From Thalassotalea sp. PP2-459 (GTDB taxonomy: Bacteria; Pseudomonadota; Gammaproteobacteria; Enterobacterales; Alteromonadaceae): a stretch of DNA of 64,000 nucleotides. The notes beneath the pieces were generated by a model. It saw only the letters and a program-made list of their open reading frames with translations, was not told where the DNA came from and made no database searches. Where the stretch lies: contig NZ_MKQD01000015.1 in the NCBI RefSeq assembly GCF_001913705.1, positions 39,941 through 103,940 on the forward strand. Direction: 5' to 3'. Numbering within the stretch: position 1 is the first letter of the stretch; every line of letters starts with the position of its first letter. The position numbers were made by a program, and so were the translations under genes. Of the stretch, positions 1-9,192 are shown in pieces.

Positions 1-1
1 A

Positions 2-1096
2 GGTGCATACATTATTGGCAGAGTGCTCACACCCGAAGGTAACACCCCTTTCATTGTACCGATTGTGAATAACCTAAACACAGGCTTAAAAATTGATGCG
101 TTATTGACAGACGAAGAAAATATGGCGGTTGTTTTTGGTTTTGCACGTTCCTATTTCTTTGTTGATTGTTTGCATCCAACGGCATTGGTTAATTTTTTAC
201 AAACTTTGATCCCACATAAAACCAGGGCTGATCTATATTCAGCCATCGGCTTTCATAAACAAGGAAAAACACAGTTTTATCGAGACTTCTTAACGCACCT
301 TAACGAAAGTGACGACCAGTTTAAACTCGCAGATGGTATTAAAGGCATGGTGATGTCTGTTTTTACACTGCCTTCTTACCCTTATGTTTTCAAAATCATA
401 AAAGATCATTTTTCACCGAGTAAGAGTGTGACGAAAAAAGAAGTCAAAGAAAAATATCGCCTAGTCAAACTGCATGATCGTGTCGGTCGCATGGCCGATA
501 CCATGGAATATTCACAAGTTGCCTTTCCAAAGCATCGTTTTTCACAGGCACTTATTGATGAATTACTTAATGTTGCGCCTAGTATAATCACTATAGATGA
601 ACAACTTATTATTATAAAACATGTTTATATCGAACGGCGTATGACCCCGCTGAACCTGTATTTAGCAAAAGCTAATGATGAACAAATAGCACAGGCAATG
701 TTTGGTTATGGAGAAGCAATAAAGCAGTTAATTGCCGCGAATATATTCCCTGGAGATATGTTGTTAAAAAATTTCGGTGTTACACGACATGGTCGCGTTA
801 TCTTTTACGACTACGATGAAATAACCTATATGAATGAAGTCAATTTTCGACAGAAACCCATGCCAGTAACCGAAGCACAAATTTATGCCTCCGAACCTTG
901 GTATACAGTAGAAAAAGGCGATGTTTTTCCAGAGGAGATTGCTACCTTTGCCTTAGCGAATCCAAAATATCGGAACGCTTTTTTAATTCATCACGCCGAC
1001 TTATTAACTGCAACCTATTGGCAACACCAACAACAAGAGGTCGCACGAGGCGAGGTTGCTGATGTATTTCCCTACCCAGAACAGTTAAAAATATAA
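2..1096 (+). CDS. aceK: Isocitrate dehydrogenase kinase/phosphatase AceK (3' part, cut by window start)
   Basis: Bifunctional cytoplasmic enzyme that phosphorylates and dephosphorylates isocitrate dehydrogenase, controlling flux between the TCA cycle and the glyoxylate bypass. The frame is open to the window edge (GAYIIGR precedes the first GTG at 23), so the true start lies upstream. About 364 C-terminal residues are visible of roughly 575-600 usual for the family. The kinase-like catalytic part is recognisable: a FPGDMLLKNFG segment resembles the catalytic loop, and the following DYDE resembles the metal-binding motif. The stop codon is at 1094-1096. In E. coli aceK follows aceBA; here the upstream neighbours are out of view and a tRNA gene follows. 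Family identity is from remembered conserved segments and is strong. Confidence 0.93.
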   Translation, partial: GAYIIGRVLTPEGNTPFIVPIVNNLNTGLKIDALLTDEENMAVVFGFARSYFFVDCLHPTALVNFLQTLIPHKTRADLYSAIGFHKQGKTQFYRDFLTHLNESDDQFKLADGIKGMVMSVFTLPSYPYVFKIIKDHFSPSKSVTKKEVKEKYRLVKLHDRVGRMADTMEYSQVAFPKHRFSQALIDELLNVAPSIITIDEQLIIIKHVYIERRMTPLNLYLAKANDEQIAQAMFGYGEAIKQLIAANIFPGDMLLKNFGVTRHGRVIFYDYDEITYMNEVNFRQKPMPVTEAQIYASEPWYTVEKGDVFPEEIATFALANPKYRNAFLIHHADLLTATYWQHQQQEVARGEVADVFPYPEQLKI

Positions 1097-1156
1097 CCAA
1101 ATACCCCCTGTGTTGAGTAATTAATGAGCGAACAATACAAAAGTATAAATTTCCGC

Positions 1157-1184
1157 TTTACCTTTGCTCATCCATGAGTATAAT
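1157..1184 (+). promoter_or_regulatory. Probable sigma-70 promoter of tRNA-Trp
   Basis: TTTACC at 1157-1162 and a perfect TATAAT at 1179-1184 are separated by 16 bases. The predicted start near 1191 is only about 7 bases before the tRNA, which fits a short 5' leader. Confidence 0.6.
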
Positions 1185-1197
1185 TCTCGTCCGTTGC

Positions 1198-1274
1198 AGG
1201 GGTATAGTTCCAATTGGTAGAACAGCGGTCTCCAAAACCGACGGTTGGGAGTTCGAATCTCTCTACCCCTGCCA
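1198..1274 (+). tRNA. trpT: tRNA-Trp (anticodon CCA)
   Basis: Cloverleaf is complete: acceptor AGGGGTA pairs with TACCCCT, D stem GTTC/GAAC, anticodon loop CTCCAAA with CCA at 1232-1234, T stem GGGAG/CTCTC around TTCGAAT, and an encoded CCA at 1272-1274. It closely resembles E. coli tRNA-Trp. Two small oddities: one additional base in the D loop, and the outermost anticodon-stem position is a G-A mismatch instead of a Watson-Crick pair. Confidence 0.95.
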
Positions 1275-1452
1275 TTCTTTTTACGTAATGAGTTACACGA
1301 CTCTTACTCTCTCCATTTCACTCAAACACAATATCTATACACCAGTCTGGTTTATCATCGCGACTTCATTGCTTAATAGCTGAAAGCAAGATAACCTTTG
1401 TTGTTTGTTTTTCATGCAAACCTTAAGTGATGGCTAACGTTAACTTACAATT

Positions 1453-4400
1453 ATGAAACGAATCTTGCTTATGAAACGTTTTAACTTCAATCTTGTGATG
1501 ATCGCCCTCTTGTTGTTTATGTTCAAGACTGGGGCGTTTCAAATTGATAATGATCAGTCTGACGAGCAACTTTACCAGACACTAATCGCAATTTCTGATG
1601 ATAGTAAAATAAACAATCAACAAAAATTAAAGCAACTGCAGCAGTTTATCACGCGTGTAAGTATAAAAATGCACCCAAAAATATCTGCGCTGGCTCGAAC
1701 AAAAGCAATGGCGATTGCGGCTATGGAAAATCAAACAGAAACATTAGTCGACTATCAACAAGAATTAAAAAACATTCCACTTGCAAACGATGAACAACAA
1801 ATAATAAACCTACTTAGCGAGACCGCAGAAACAAACTTATACCGAATACAAGATAAGCATGTTTTGGTTATTGCAAAAGCTAAAGCGTTATTAGATCAGC
1901 TTTCGGTATTACCTATTTCTAAGCAAGATAACTACCTAGATTCAACATTAACGCTTTCAGTCAATGATCAAGCATTTCTTAATTATATAATTGCTAACAG
2001 TTATTTTGTCACCACCAATTACGAAGCTGCTCAACAGCACTTTCTCAGTGCGATGCAACTTTACCAATCAACCAAGAACCTTCAAGGGCAAGCGACGATT
2101 TACACCAACTTAGCCATGCTCAGTTGGGCACAACGTAACTATGAAAAAGCGCTAGCGCAAAATGAAAAGGCTTTCAATATCGCGCTTGTGCTTTCAAATG
2201 AGTTTATGTGGGTAAACACCATGCTAAATAAAGGTGTTTATTTCCAACATTTACGTCAATTTGATAATGCGTTAGCAACCTTTCAAAAGTTACTTGAACA
2301 CCCCAGGATTGACGAATATCCCGAACAAAAAATTAAAGCATTGATCGCTAAAGCTGATGCCCTTCAAAAGATAGGCCTATTTGAAAAAAGTGAAACCTTT
2401 ATTCAACAAGCATTACTGATTGCTACGGCTAACCATGATAACGTTAACCTTTACACAGGAAAAATAGCGTTGGGTAACCTACTCACTCAGCAAAAAAAAT
2501 ATGATGAAGCCCTTAAATTATACATTTCAGCTGAGAAATATTTCAAAAATAATCAACAACCTAGGCTACATTCTGCAGCATTGAAGTCTCTCAGTATCTT
2601 ATTTGAGGTGAAAAAAGATTTTCAACAAGCGCTGTCGTATCATCAACAATACGCCACATTAAGCATTAATAGCCTTCGCAACGCACAGAAGGCGTCAATA
2701 ATACGTTTAAATGAGCAATTTCAAGCCGACAATAAAGAAAAACAAATTCAATTATTGCAACAAGAAACGGCTCTACACCAATCAAATACTCAACAAGCCG
2801 AAGACCAAAAACGCTTTTTATTAATTTTGGTCATATCTAGCGCCATCATTATCATTTTATTAATCAGTCGACGTTACAGTAAAAAAGAAGCAGCAAAGCT
2901 ACAACAAATGAATAGTGATATTGCAGCAAATGAAAAACAATTAATGTTGCTATCTTATGCTTTTAAAAGTACATCTGACGCAGTGTTTATTACCGATAAT
3001 CAATTCAACATTGAAGCGGTCAATAATGCCTTTGTACAAATTACCCATAAAACAATGCATCAAGTTATCGGGAAAAAAGTCAATTTCGCGACAATAAACG
3101 GTCAAGATAAAAACTTAGCTGACAATATCATGCTGCAAGCAAAAATAGCAGATACCTGGCAAGGTGAGTTATATGAGCAACGCTCAAATAATGAAATATA
3201 TCCGATAGAATTAGAAGTTGAAGCCATTAAAAACGAACAACTTGAGGTTATTCATTATCTTGGCGTTTTTCGTGATATTACTGCGCGTAAAAAAGCACAA
3301 GAACAACTTACTAGGCTTGCCACTCACGATGATTTAACGGGTTTACCCAACAGAGCACTATTTGAAAGTTTGATACAGCAATCATGTTTAAACGCAAAAC
3401 ATGTCAACAAGCTTCCGACATTACTACTCTTTGACATCAATGGCTTTAAAAAAATCAACGACTCTTATGGTCATCAATTTGGTGATACGATTATATGTGA
3501 AATAGCCAAACGTTTAAAACGGGTACTGTTCACAAAAGATGTCATCGCCCGCATTAACGGAGCTGAGTTTGGTATTTTAGTCGAGTTAAACAACCCAAAA
3601 CATAGCGCAGTGAGAGTATCAAAAAAAATATTTTCGATATTCGAACAACCTTTCATGCACAATGAGGTGTCATTAACAATCAATGCAAGCATGGGCATAG
3701 CCCTATACCCTCAAGATAGTGACGATGCCCAAGAGTTATTACGAAAAGCTGCTGTTGCTATGCTTGATGCGAAAAAAACTGAAGGTTTATATTATCGTTT
3801 TTATGAAAGTAAAATGAACACTTCAGTGATGAAGCAACTTGAGCGCGAGCAAAAATTACTCAATGCAATTAACAATCAATATTTTGACTTTTATTATCAG
3901 CCTGTCGTTGATTTAGAAACTGACTTGATCATAGGTGCTGAAGCTTTGATTCGTTGGGTTGAGCCAGACGGCACCATTATTTCACCTGCTGAATTTATAC
4001 CGTTAGCAGAGCAATCAGAAGTTATCGCTCAAATTGATCGCATCGCGATAAAACAAGTCTTTGATCAAGTAGCTGCGTGGCAGTTAGCAAACGTTCAGTT
4101 CGGGTCAATTGCCATCAACTTATCAGCGCAAATATTTTCTTCTCCCGATGAATTATTAACCATGTTACAGGCTAAAATAAGCCAAACTGGTGTTTCACCT
4201 GCTTGTATTAAATTCGAAATTACAGAAGGAATGCTGTTAACGGATGTGCAAACAGCCATTAAAACGATGCGAAAATTAAAAGCATTAGGCTTTAAACTAT
4301 CATTAGACGACTTTGGTATCGGTTTTTCATCGCTAAATTATTTAAAAAAGTTTCCCGTTGATTGCATTAAAGTAGATAAAAGCTTCATTTTTAATTTACA

Positions 4401-4626
4401 TAAGAGCGATATAGATCACAGTATCGTCAAAGCAATTATCTCTCTCGCTGAAACACTTCACTTACAAGTCATTGCAGAAGGTGTAGAACAGCAAACTCAT
4501 GTTGACTTACTCAAAGACATGCAGTGTCACCAATATCAAGGATTCCATTTCAGTAAACCACTACCTGTTGAATTATTTGAAATAAAGTTAAAAAATAATA
4601 CATCCTCCGATCTTACAAAGAGATAA
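1453..4626 (+). CDS. TPR-PAS-GGDEF(degenerate)-EAL membrane signalling protein
   Basis: Predicted cyclic-di-GMP phosphodiesterase, 1057 residues. Order: N-terminal signal or anchor (about 8-27), TPR-like helical repeats (about 170-410), coiled coil, membrane segment (about 455-473), PAS domain (about 500-610), GGDEF domain (622-785) and EAL domain (800-1045). The GGDEF signature reads NGAEF (702-706), so diguanylate cyclase activity is unlikely. The EAL side keeps its hallmark residues: EALIRW at 830, NLSA, FEITEG, LDDFGIGFSS, KVDKSF and AEGVE. The N-terminal signal followed by a later membrane segment suggests that the TPR part is periplasmic and the catalytic part cytoplasmic. The start is uncertain: ATG at 1453 and 1474 both lack a clear ribosome site. 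The ligand is unknown. Confidence 0.9.
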   Translation: MKRILLMKRFNFNLVMIALLLFMFKTGAFQIDNDQSDEQLYQTLIAISDDSKINNQQKLKQLQQFITRVSIKMHPKISALARTKAMAIAAMENQTETLVDYQQELKNIPLANDEQQIINLLSETAETNLYRIQDKHVLVIAKAKALLDQLSVLPISKQDNYLDSTLTLSVNDQAFLNYIIANSYFVTTNYEAAQQHFLSAMQLYQSTKNLQGQATIYTNLAMLSWAQRNYEKALAQNEKAFNIALVLSNEFMWVNTMLNKGVYFQHLRQFDNALATFQKLLEHPRIDEYPEQKIKALIAKADALQKIGLFEKSETFIQQALLIATANHDNVNLYTGKIALGNLLTQQKKYDEALKLYISAEKYFKNNQQPRLHSAALKSLSILFEVKKDFQQALSYHQQYATLSINSLRNAQKASIIRLNEQFQADNKEKQIQLLQQETALHQSNTQQAEDQKRFLLILVISSAIIIILLISRRYSKKEAAKLQQMNSDIAANEKQLMLLSYAFKSTSDAVFITDNQFNIEAVNNAFVQITHKTMHQVIGKKVNFATINGQDKNLADNIMLQAKIADTWQGELYEQRSNNEIYPIELEVEAIKNEQLEVIHYLGVFRDITARKKAQEQLTRLATHDDLTGLPNRALFESLIQQSCLNAKHVNKLPTLLLFDINGFKKINDSYGHQFGDTIICEIAKRLKRVLFTKDVIARINGAEFGILVELNNPKHSAVRVSKKIFSIFEQPFMHNEVSLTINASMGIALYPQDSDDAQELLRKAAVAMLDAKKTEGLYYRFYESKMNTSVMKQLEREQKLLNAINNQYFDFYYQPVVDLETDLIIGAEALIRWVEPDGTIISPAEFIPLAEQSEVIAQIDRIAIKQVFDQVAAWQLANVQFGSIAINLSAQIFSSPDELLTMLQAKISQTGVSPACIKFEITEGMLLTDVQTAIKTMRKLKALGFKLSLDDFGIGFSSLNYLKKFPVDCIKVDKSFIFNLHKSDIDHSIVKAIISLAETLHLQVIAEGVEQQTHVDLLKDMQCHQYQGFHFSKPLPVELFEIKLKNNTSSDLTKR

Positions 4627-4698
4627 TGTTGAAATCACCTTAACAATTATCAGCAAGCAATTTATACTAGCCCCATTATTTTTCACGCTAAGTTAAGT

Positions 4699-5094
4699 AT
4701 GGCTATCAACGAAAAACAATTTGTTTATTTACAAGAGATGGGCATCGAGCTATGGCAAAGAAAGTCGTTTGCGACACAAAGTGCCAACGTGGAAAAGTCA
4801 TCACAAACAGATATTTCAGCACCTTCTGTTGAAATTGATCAGTTATTAACTGAACGTTTTTTTCTAGACACCATTCTTGCAATGGCTTTAAAACCATCAA
4901 GCTTTACTCAAGTTTCTCCCAATAAACTACAATGCGATGATTTTATTTGGCAATTTGTCAATGAAGCAACCATTGACTTTGAAAACAATGTATTAACAAC
5001 GCCACCAATCACTGATATTTTTCAGCAACCAGCGTTAAAAAAACGTTTGTATCAACAACTTTTACCCGTGATTAACACTAATACTGTTGGCTAA
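4699..5094 (+). CDS. holD: DNA polymerase III psi subunit HolD
   Basis: Psi subunit of the DNA polymerase III clamp loader, which links the chi subunit (and so SSB) to the gamma/tau complex. The protein has 131 residues against 137 in E. coli. The N-terminus (LQEMGIELWQRK) matches the conserved HolD start (LQQLGI..W). A later segment, LKPSSFTQVSPNKL, corresponds to the conserved core. The family is poorly conserved, so position matters: it lies directly upstream of rimI, as in E. coli. A TATACT element near 4664 may serve as its -10 region. Confidence 0.8.
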   Translation: MAINEKQFVYLQEMGIELWQRKSFATQSANVEKSSQTDISAPSVEIDQLLTERFFLDTILAMALKPSSFTQVSPNKLQCDDFIWQFVNEATIDFENNVLTTPPITDIFQQPALKKRLYQQLLPVINTNTVG

Positions 5095-5149
5095 TGGCTA
5101 CTAATTGCTAAAAAACATCTTATTTTACCTCTAAATACACTGCGAACCT

Positions 5150-5611
5150 ATGACAACAAACACCACTGAACTGCAATTTACCTCAATTAATGAAGGGCAC
5201 GTTCCTACTTTATTACCCATTGAAAATACTTGCCATAGCCATCCTTGGAGTGAGAAAGTTTTTCGCTCATGCATTGGTGGTCGATATTTTGGATTTCTAG
5301 CACAGCACCAAAAAGAAGTGGTTGGCTTTTATATCGCTGACCTTGTCGCCGATGAAGTCACACTTATGGATATTTGTATTGACCCCAAGCATCAAGGTAA
5401 AGGTTACGGTAAAGCACTAATGTTGCATTTGAATCAACAGTCGACCAATAAAGGTGCCACTACGCTTTTGCTCGAAGTTCGAGCAAAAAACATTTCAGCT
5501 TTAATGATGTATATTAATCAGGGGTTTATAGAAGTCGCTAGAAGAACAGGTTATTACCCAAGTAAAATCGGCTATGAAGACGCCATAGTAATGAAAAAAG
5601 AAATCTCATAA
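5150..5611 (+). CDS. rimI: Ribosomal protein S18 alanine N-acetyltransferase RimI
   Basis: GNAT-family enzyme that transfers acetyl from acetyl-CoA to the N-terminal alanine of ribosomal protein S18. At 153 residues it is normal length (E. coli 148). The conserved N-terminal HPWSEKVFRSCI segment, the acetyl-CoA-binding HQGKGYGKALM loop (R/Q-x-x-G-x-G/A type), and the C-terminal EVRAKNISALMMYINQGFIEVARRTGYY stretch (split here by its catalytic-core residues N and Y) identify it. It sits 55 bases after holD, conserving the enterobacterial pair; the E. coli neighbour yjjG is missing. Confidence 0.93.
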   Translation: MTTNTTELQFTSINEGHVPTLLPIENTCHSHPWSEKVFRSCIGGRYFGFLAQHQKEVVGFYIADLVADEVTLMDICIDPKHQGKGYGKALMLHLNQQSTNKGATTLLLEVRAKNISALMMYINQGFIEVARRTGYYPSKIGYEDAIVMKKEIS

Positions 5612-5704
5612 CATGTTGAACGAAAAGCACCTGATGCATTTTAGCTGATAGCAATTAAATTGAAAAATCATAGAGTTTTTACTGCTCTTAACAGGCCTTT
5701 TAGG

Positions 5705-5719
5705 TATAATGCCGCGCGA
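5705..5719 (+). promoter_or_regulatory. Probable -10 element with GC-rich discriminator before prfC
   Basis: A perfect TATAAT at 5705-5710 is followed at once by GCCGCGCG, a GC-rich discriminator of the kind found at growth-rate-controlled promoters. A good -35 at standard spacing is not obvious. prfC starts 58 bases downstream. Confidence 0.5.
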
Positions 5720-5767
5720 TAAATTTCTTATATTTCGAATCAACTACATCACTAACAGGTAATTTGC

Positions 5768-7348
5768 ATGTCTGTACAACAGCAGGAAGTCGATATTCGT
5801 AGAACGTTTGCGATAATTTCTCACCCTGACGCCGGTAAAACTACGATCACCGAAAAGGTCTTACTTTTCGGACAAGCCTTGCAAAAAGCAGGTACCGTTA
5901 AAGGTAAAAAATCAGGACAACATGCAAAGTCTGACTGGATGGAAATGGAAAAAGACCGCGGTATATCAATTACTACCTCGGTAATGCAGTTCCCGTACAA
6001 TGACTGCTTAGTTAATTTACTTGATACTCCTGGCCACGAAGATTTCTCGGAAGATACTTACCGCACATTAACCGCTGTTGATTCATGCTTGATGGTTATA
6101 GACACCGCTAAAGGTGTGGAAGATCGCACCATAAAGTTAATGGAAGTAACACGATTACGCGACACCCCCATCATCACCTTTATGAACAAAATGGACCGAG
6201 ATGTACGTGATCCGATGGAAGTGATGGATGAAGTTGAAGACGTCTTAAAAATAAAATGTTCACCTGTAACTTGGCCTATCGGCATGGGTAAAGAGTTTAA
6301 AGGTGTTTACAATATTTTAGCCGATGAAACCATTCTTTATCAATCAGGCCAAGGCCATACTATTCAAGAAAAGCGTGTAATAAAAGGGCTAGATAACCCG
6401 GAACTTGATGCAGCCGTTGGCAACTATGCTGACGATCTACGTGAAGAACTTGAACTTGTTATTGGTGCTTCACATGAGTTTAATCTTGAAGAATTTTTAA
6501 ATGGTGAATTAACACCAGTATTTTTCGGTACTGCTCTTGGTAACTTTGGCGTTGACCATATGTTAGATGGCCTAACTAAATGGGCACCAACACCTATGCC
6601 TAGAGCAACAAATACGCGAGATGTTAAAGCAACAGAAGATAAGTTTTCAGGCTTCGTGTTTAAAATACAAGCAAACATGGACCCTAAACACCGTGACCGT
6701 ATTGCTTTTATGCGTATTGTCTCAGGTAAATATGAAAAAGGTATGAAAATGCGTCAGGTACGCATTGGTAAAGATGTAAAAATTGCTGATGCTGTTACTT
6801 TTATGGCAGGTGATCGCGCTAACGTTGAACAAGCCTTTGCCGGCGATATTATCGGTTTACATAATCACGGTAGCATACAAATTGGTGATTCATTTACCGC
6901 AGGTGAAGACATGAAATTCACCGGAATTCCTAATTTTGCACCGGAATTATTTAGACGTATTCGTTTACGGGATCCATTAAAAGCCAAACAACTACAAAAA
7001 GGGTTAATACAGCTTTCTGAAGAAGGTGCTGTTCAAGTTTTCCGGCCTTTTAGTTCTAATGACATGATTGTTGGTGCTGTTGGTGTGCTTCAGTTTGAGG
7101 TTGTTGTTCAGCGCTTGAAGTCAGAATACAACGTTGATGCTATTTATGAACCTATCAGTGTTGCAACAGCTCGTTGGTGTAGCTGTGACGATGAACGAAT
7201 TCTTGAGCAATTCCAGAAAAAAGCCTATGACAATTTAGCGCTTGATGGTGGTGATAACCTTACCTATATTGCGCCAACGATGGTAAACCTTAATTTAGCA
7301 CAAGAACGTCATCCTGATATTACATTCCATCACACGCGCGAACATTAA
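5768..7348 (+). CDS. prfC: Peptide chain release factor 3
   Basis: Translational GTPase that recycles release factors RF1 and RF2 from the ribosome after peptide release. The protein has 526 residues, typical for RF3. The P loop is [13 protein letters not shown] near residue 18, switch II is [14 protein letters not shown], and the guanine-specificity motif is NKMDRD. The distinctive RF3 C-terminal domain follows, with [21 protein letters not shown] (read as two shorter conserved blocks). An ACAGGTAATTTGC leader supplies an AGG ribosome site before the ATG. It follows holD-rimI as in E. coli. Confidence 0.97.
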   Translation: MSVQQQEVDIRRTFAIISHPDAGKTTITEKVLLFGQALQKAGTVKGKKSGQHAKSDWMEMEKDRGISITTSVMQFPYNDCLVNLLDTPGHEDFSEDTYRTLTAVDSCLMVIDTAKGVEDRTIKLMEVTRLRDTPIITFMNKMDRDVRDPMEVMDEVEDVLKIKCSPVTWPIGMGKEFKGVYNILADETILYQSGQGHTIQEKRVIKGLDNPELDAAVGNYADDLREELELVIGASHEFNLEEFLNGELTPVFFGTALGNFGVDHMLDGLTKWAPTPMPRATNTRDVKATEDKFSGFVFKIQANMDPKHRDRIAFMRIVSGKYEKGMKMRQVRIGKDVKIADAVTFMAGDRANVEQAFAGDIIGLHNHGSIQIGDSFTAGEDMKFTGIPNFAPELFRRIRLRDPLKAKQLQKGLIQLSEEGAVQVFRPFSSNDMIVGAVGVLQFEVVVQRLKSEYNVDAIYEPISVATARWCSCDDERILEQFQKKAYDNLALDGGDNLTYIAPTMVNLNLAQERHPDITFHHTREH

Positions 7349-7442
7349 GTGTGGGTATTGACGTTAAACAAGTAACAATCATTCAATAATTGCTTTAGGG
7401 TTTCCTTTAGCGTGCGAATTAGCAGATAGATAGAGATAACAG

Positions 7443-9182
7443 ATGAATATTAAACAACTACTTGCTGAAAGAGTCACTACAGCGATGGTAGCAGCAGGCT
7501 TACCTGAAGATACAAATCCAGCAGTAAGTGTCTCCACAAAACCACAATTTGGCGATTATCAAGCAAATGGCGTAATGGGAGCAGCTAAAAAGCTGAAAAC
7601 AAACCCTCGTGAATTGGCGACAAAAGTTGTTGAAAACTTAGATCTTAACGGCATAGCAAGTAAAGTTGAATTAGCAGGTCCTGGCTTTATTAATATTCAT
7701 TTAGCTGACACCTGGTTAACTAAGCAGTTAATCAATACTGCTAGCGATAAACATTTAGGCGTGACACAACGTGCTGAACCACAAAATGTTGTGGTTGATT
7801 ATTCTGCACCAAATTTAGCCAAAGAAATGCATGTTGGCCACTTACGCTCTACGATTATTGGTGATGCTGTCGTTAGGGCGCTAGAATTTCGTGGTGACAA
7901 TGTCATTCGTCAAAACCACATGGGTGACTGGGGCACACAGTTTGGCATGTTGCTCGCTCACCTTAACGATAAATTACAAGCGAATGAAGTCGCTGAAACG
8001 GCACTGGCTGATTTAGAAACGTTCTATCGTGAAGCTAAAATTCGCTTTGATAATGAAGAAGGTTTTGCCGATCGTGCCCGAGATTATGTTGTTAAACTAC
8101 AAGGTGGCGACAGTAAATGCGCTACACTTTGGCAACAATTTATTGATATTTCTATCACCCATAGCGAAGAGATTTATCAAAAACTTAATGTCACGTTAAC
8201 CCGCCAAGATATTATGGGCGAAAGTGCATATAATGATGACTTATCAGCCGTTATCGATGAATTAATGGCACAACATATTGCCGTTGAAGATCAAGGGGCA
8301 AAAGTTGTCTTCATTGATGAAATGGCAAATAAAGATGGTGAACCTTCCGTATTTATCGTGCAAAAGTCAGGCGGTGGTTATTTATATGCAACAACAGATT
8401 TATCCGCCTGCCGCTATCGTAGCAAGACACTAAACGCTGATCGTATTATTATCTTCACTGATGCTCGTCAATCATTACATTTCAAGCAAGTAGAAGTCGT
8501 AGCACGCAAAGCTGGTTTCTTACCTGACCATGTTCGTTATGATCATTGCCCTTTTGGTATGATGATGGGTGATGATGGTAAACCTTTTAAAACCAGAACA
8601 GGTGGCACGATCAAGCTTGCAGAATTACTTGATGAAGCGGTTATTCGTGCGCAGAGTGTGATTAAAGAAAAGAACCCTGATTACAACGACGAACAATTAG
8701 CTACCATTGCTAAAAAAGTTGGCATTGGCGCGGTTAAATTTGCCGACCTTTCAAAAAACCGCACCAGCGATTACATCTTTAACTGGCAAACCATGCTAAG
8801 TTTTGAAGGTGCTACAGCACCTTATTTACAATATGCATATTCTCGTATTCAAAGTATTTTTTCTAAAGCAGCTATTTCGCCACAATCACTGAATACAGCG
8901 TTTAAAGTAATTGAACCACAAGAAAAAGCACTAGCACTAAAAGTCTTACAATTAGAAGATGTAATAGATGCAGTGATCAACGATTGTACACCTAACCTTT
9001 TATGTAATTACCTTTACGAATTAGCCAGTCTTTACATGAGTTTTTATGAGGCTTGCCCTATTTTAAAAGATGGTATTGCACCTGAGGTTAAAACTGCACG
9101 CTTGGCACTTTGCGCACAAGTTTCCAATGTATTAAAGCAAGGCTTAGAAATTCTTGGTATTGATATAATGGAAAGAATGTAA
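7443..9182 (+). CDS. argS: Arginyl-tRNA synthetase
   Basis: Class I aminoacyl-tRNA synthetase that charges tRNA-Arg. The protein has 579 residues (E. coli 577). An N-terminal Add-1 domain covers about 1-95. The class I HIGH motif appears as HVGH in MHVGHLRSTIIGD near 125. The KMSKS region appears as FKTRTGG, the divergent form normal for ArgS. The C-terminal DALR anticodon-binding domain ends the protein. Its placement after prfC differs from E. coli, where argS is elsewhere. The next gene follows after 10 bases, so co-transcription is likely. Confidence 0.97.
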   Translation: MNIKQLLAERVTTAMVAAGLPEDTNPAVSVSTKPQFGDYQANGVMGAAKKLKTNPRELATKVVENLDLNGIASKVELAGPGFINIHLADTWLTKQLINTASDKHLGVTQRAEPQNVVVDYSAPNLAKEMHVGHLRSTIIGDAVVRALEFRGDNVIRQNHMGDWGTQFGMLLAHLNDKLQANEVAETALADLETFYREAKIRFDNEEGFADRARDYVVKLQGGDSKCATLWQQFIDISITHSEEIYQKLNVTLTRQDIMGESAYNDDLSAVIDELMAQHIAVEDQGAKVVFIDEMANKDGEPSVFIVQKSGGGYLYATTDLSACRYRSKTLNADRIIIFTDARQSLHFKQVEVVARKAGFLPDHVRYDHCPFGMMMGDDGKPFKTRTGGTIKLAELLDEAVIRAQSVIKEKNPDYNDEQLATIAKKVGIGAVKFADLSKNRTSDYIFNWQTMLSFEGATAPYLQYAYSRIQSIFSKAAISPQSLNTAFKVIEPQEKALALKVLQLEDVIDAVINDCTPNLLCNYLYELASLYMSFYEACPILKDGIAPEVKTARLALCAQVSNVLKQGLEILGIDIMERM

Positions 9183-9192
9183 GGAAAGTGAC

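Noticed and set aside
702..1096. Frameshift or truncation of aceK
   Set aside because: The frame is open to the window edge and reads through to a normal end; it is incomplete only because of the window.
1174..1383. 69-codon open frame over the tRNA-Trp gene
   Set aside because: It runs through the tRNA and has no ribosome site or recognisable protein; it is a chance frame.
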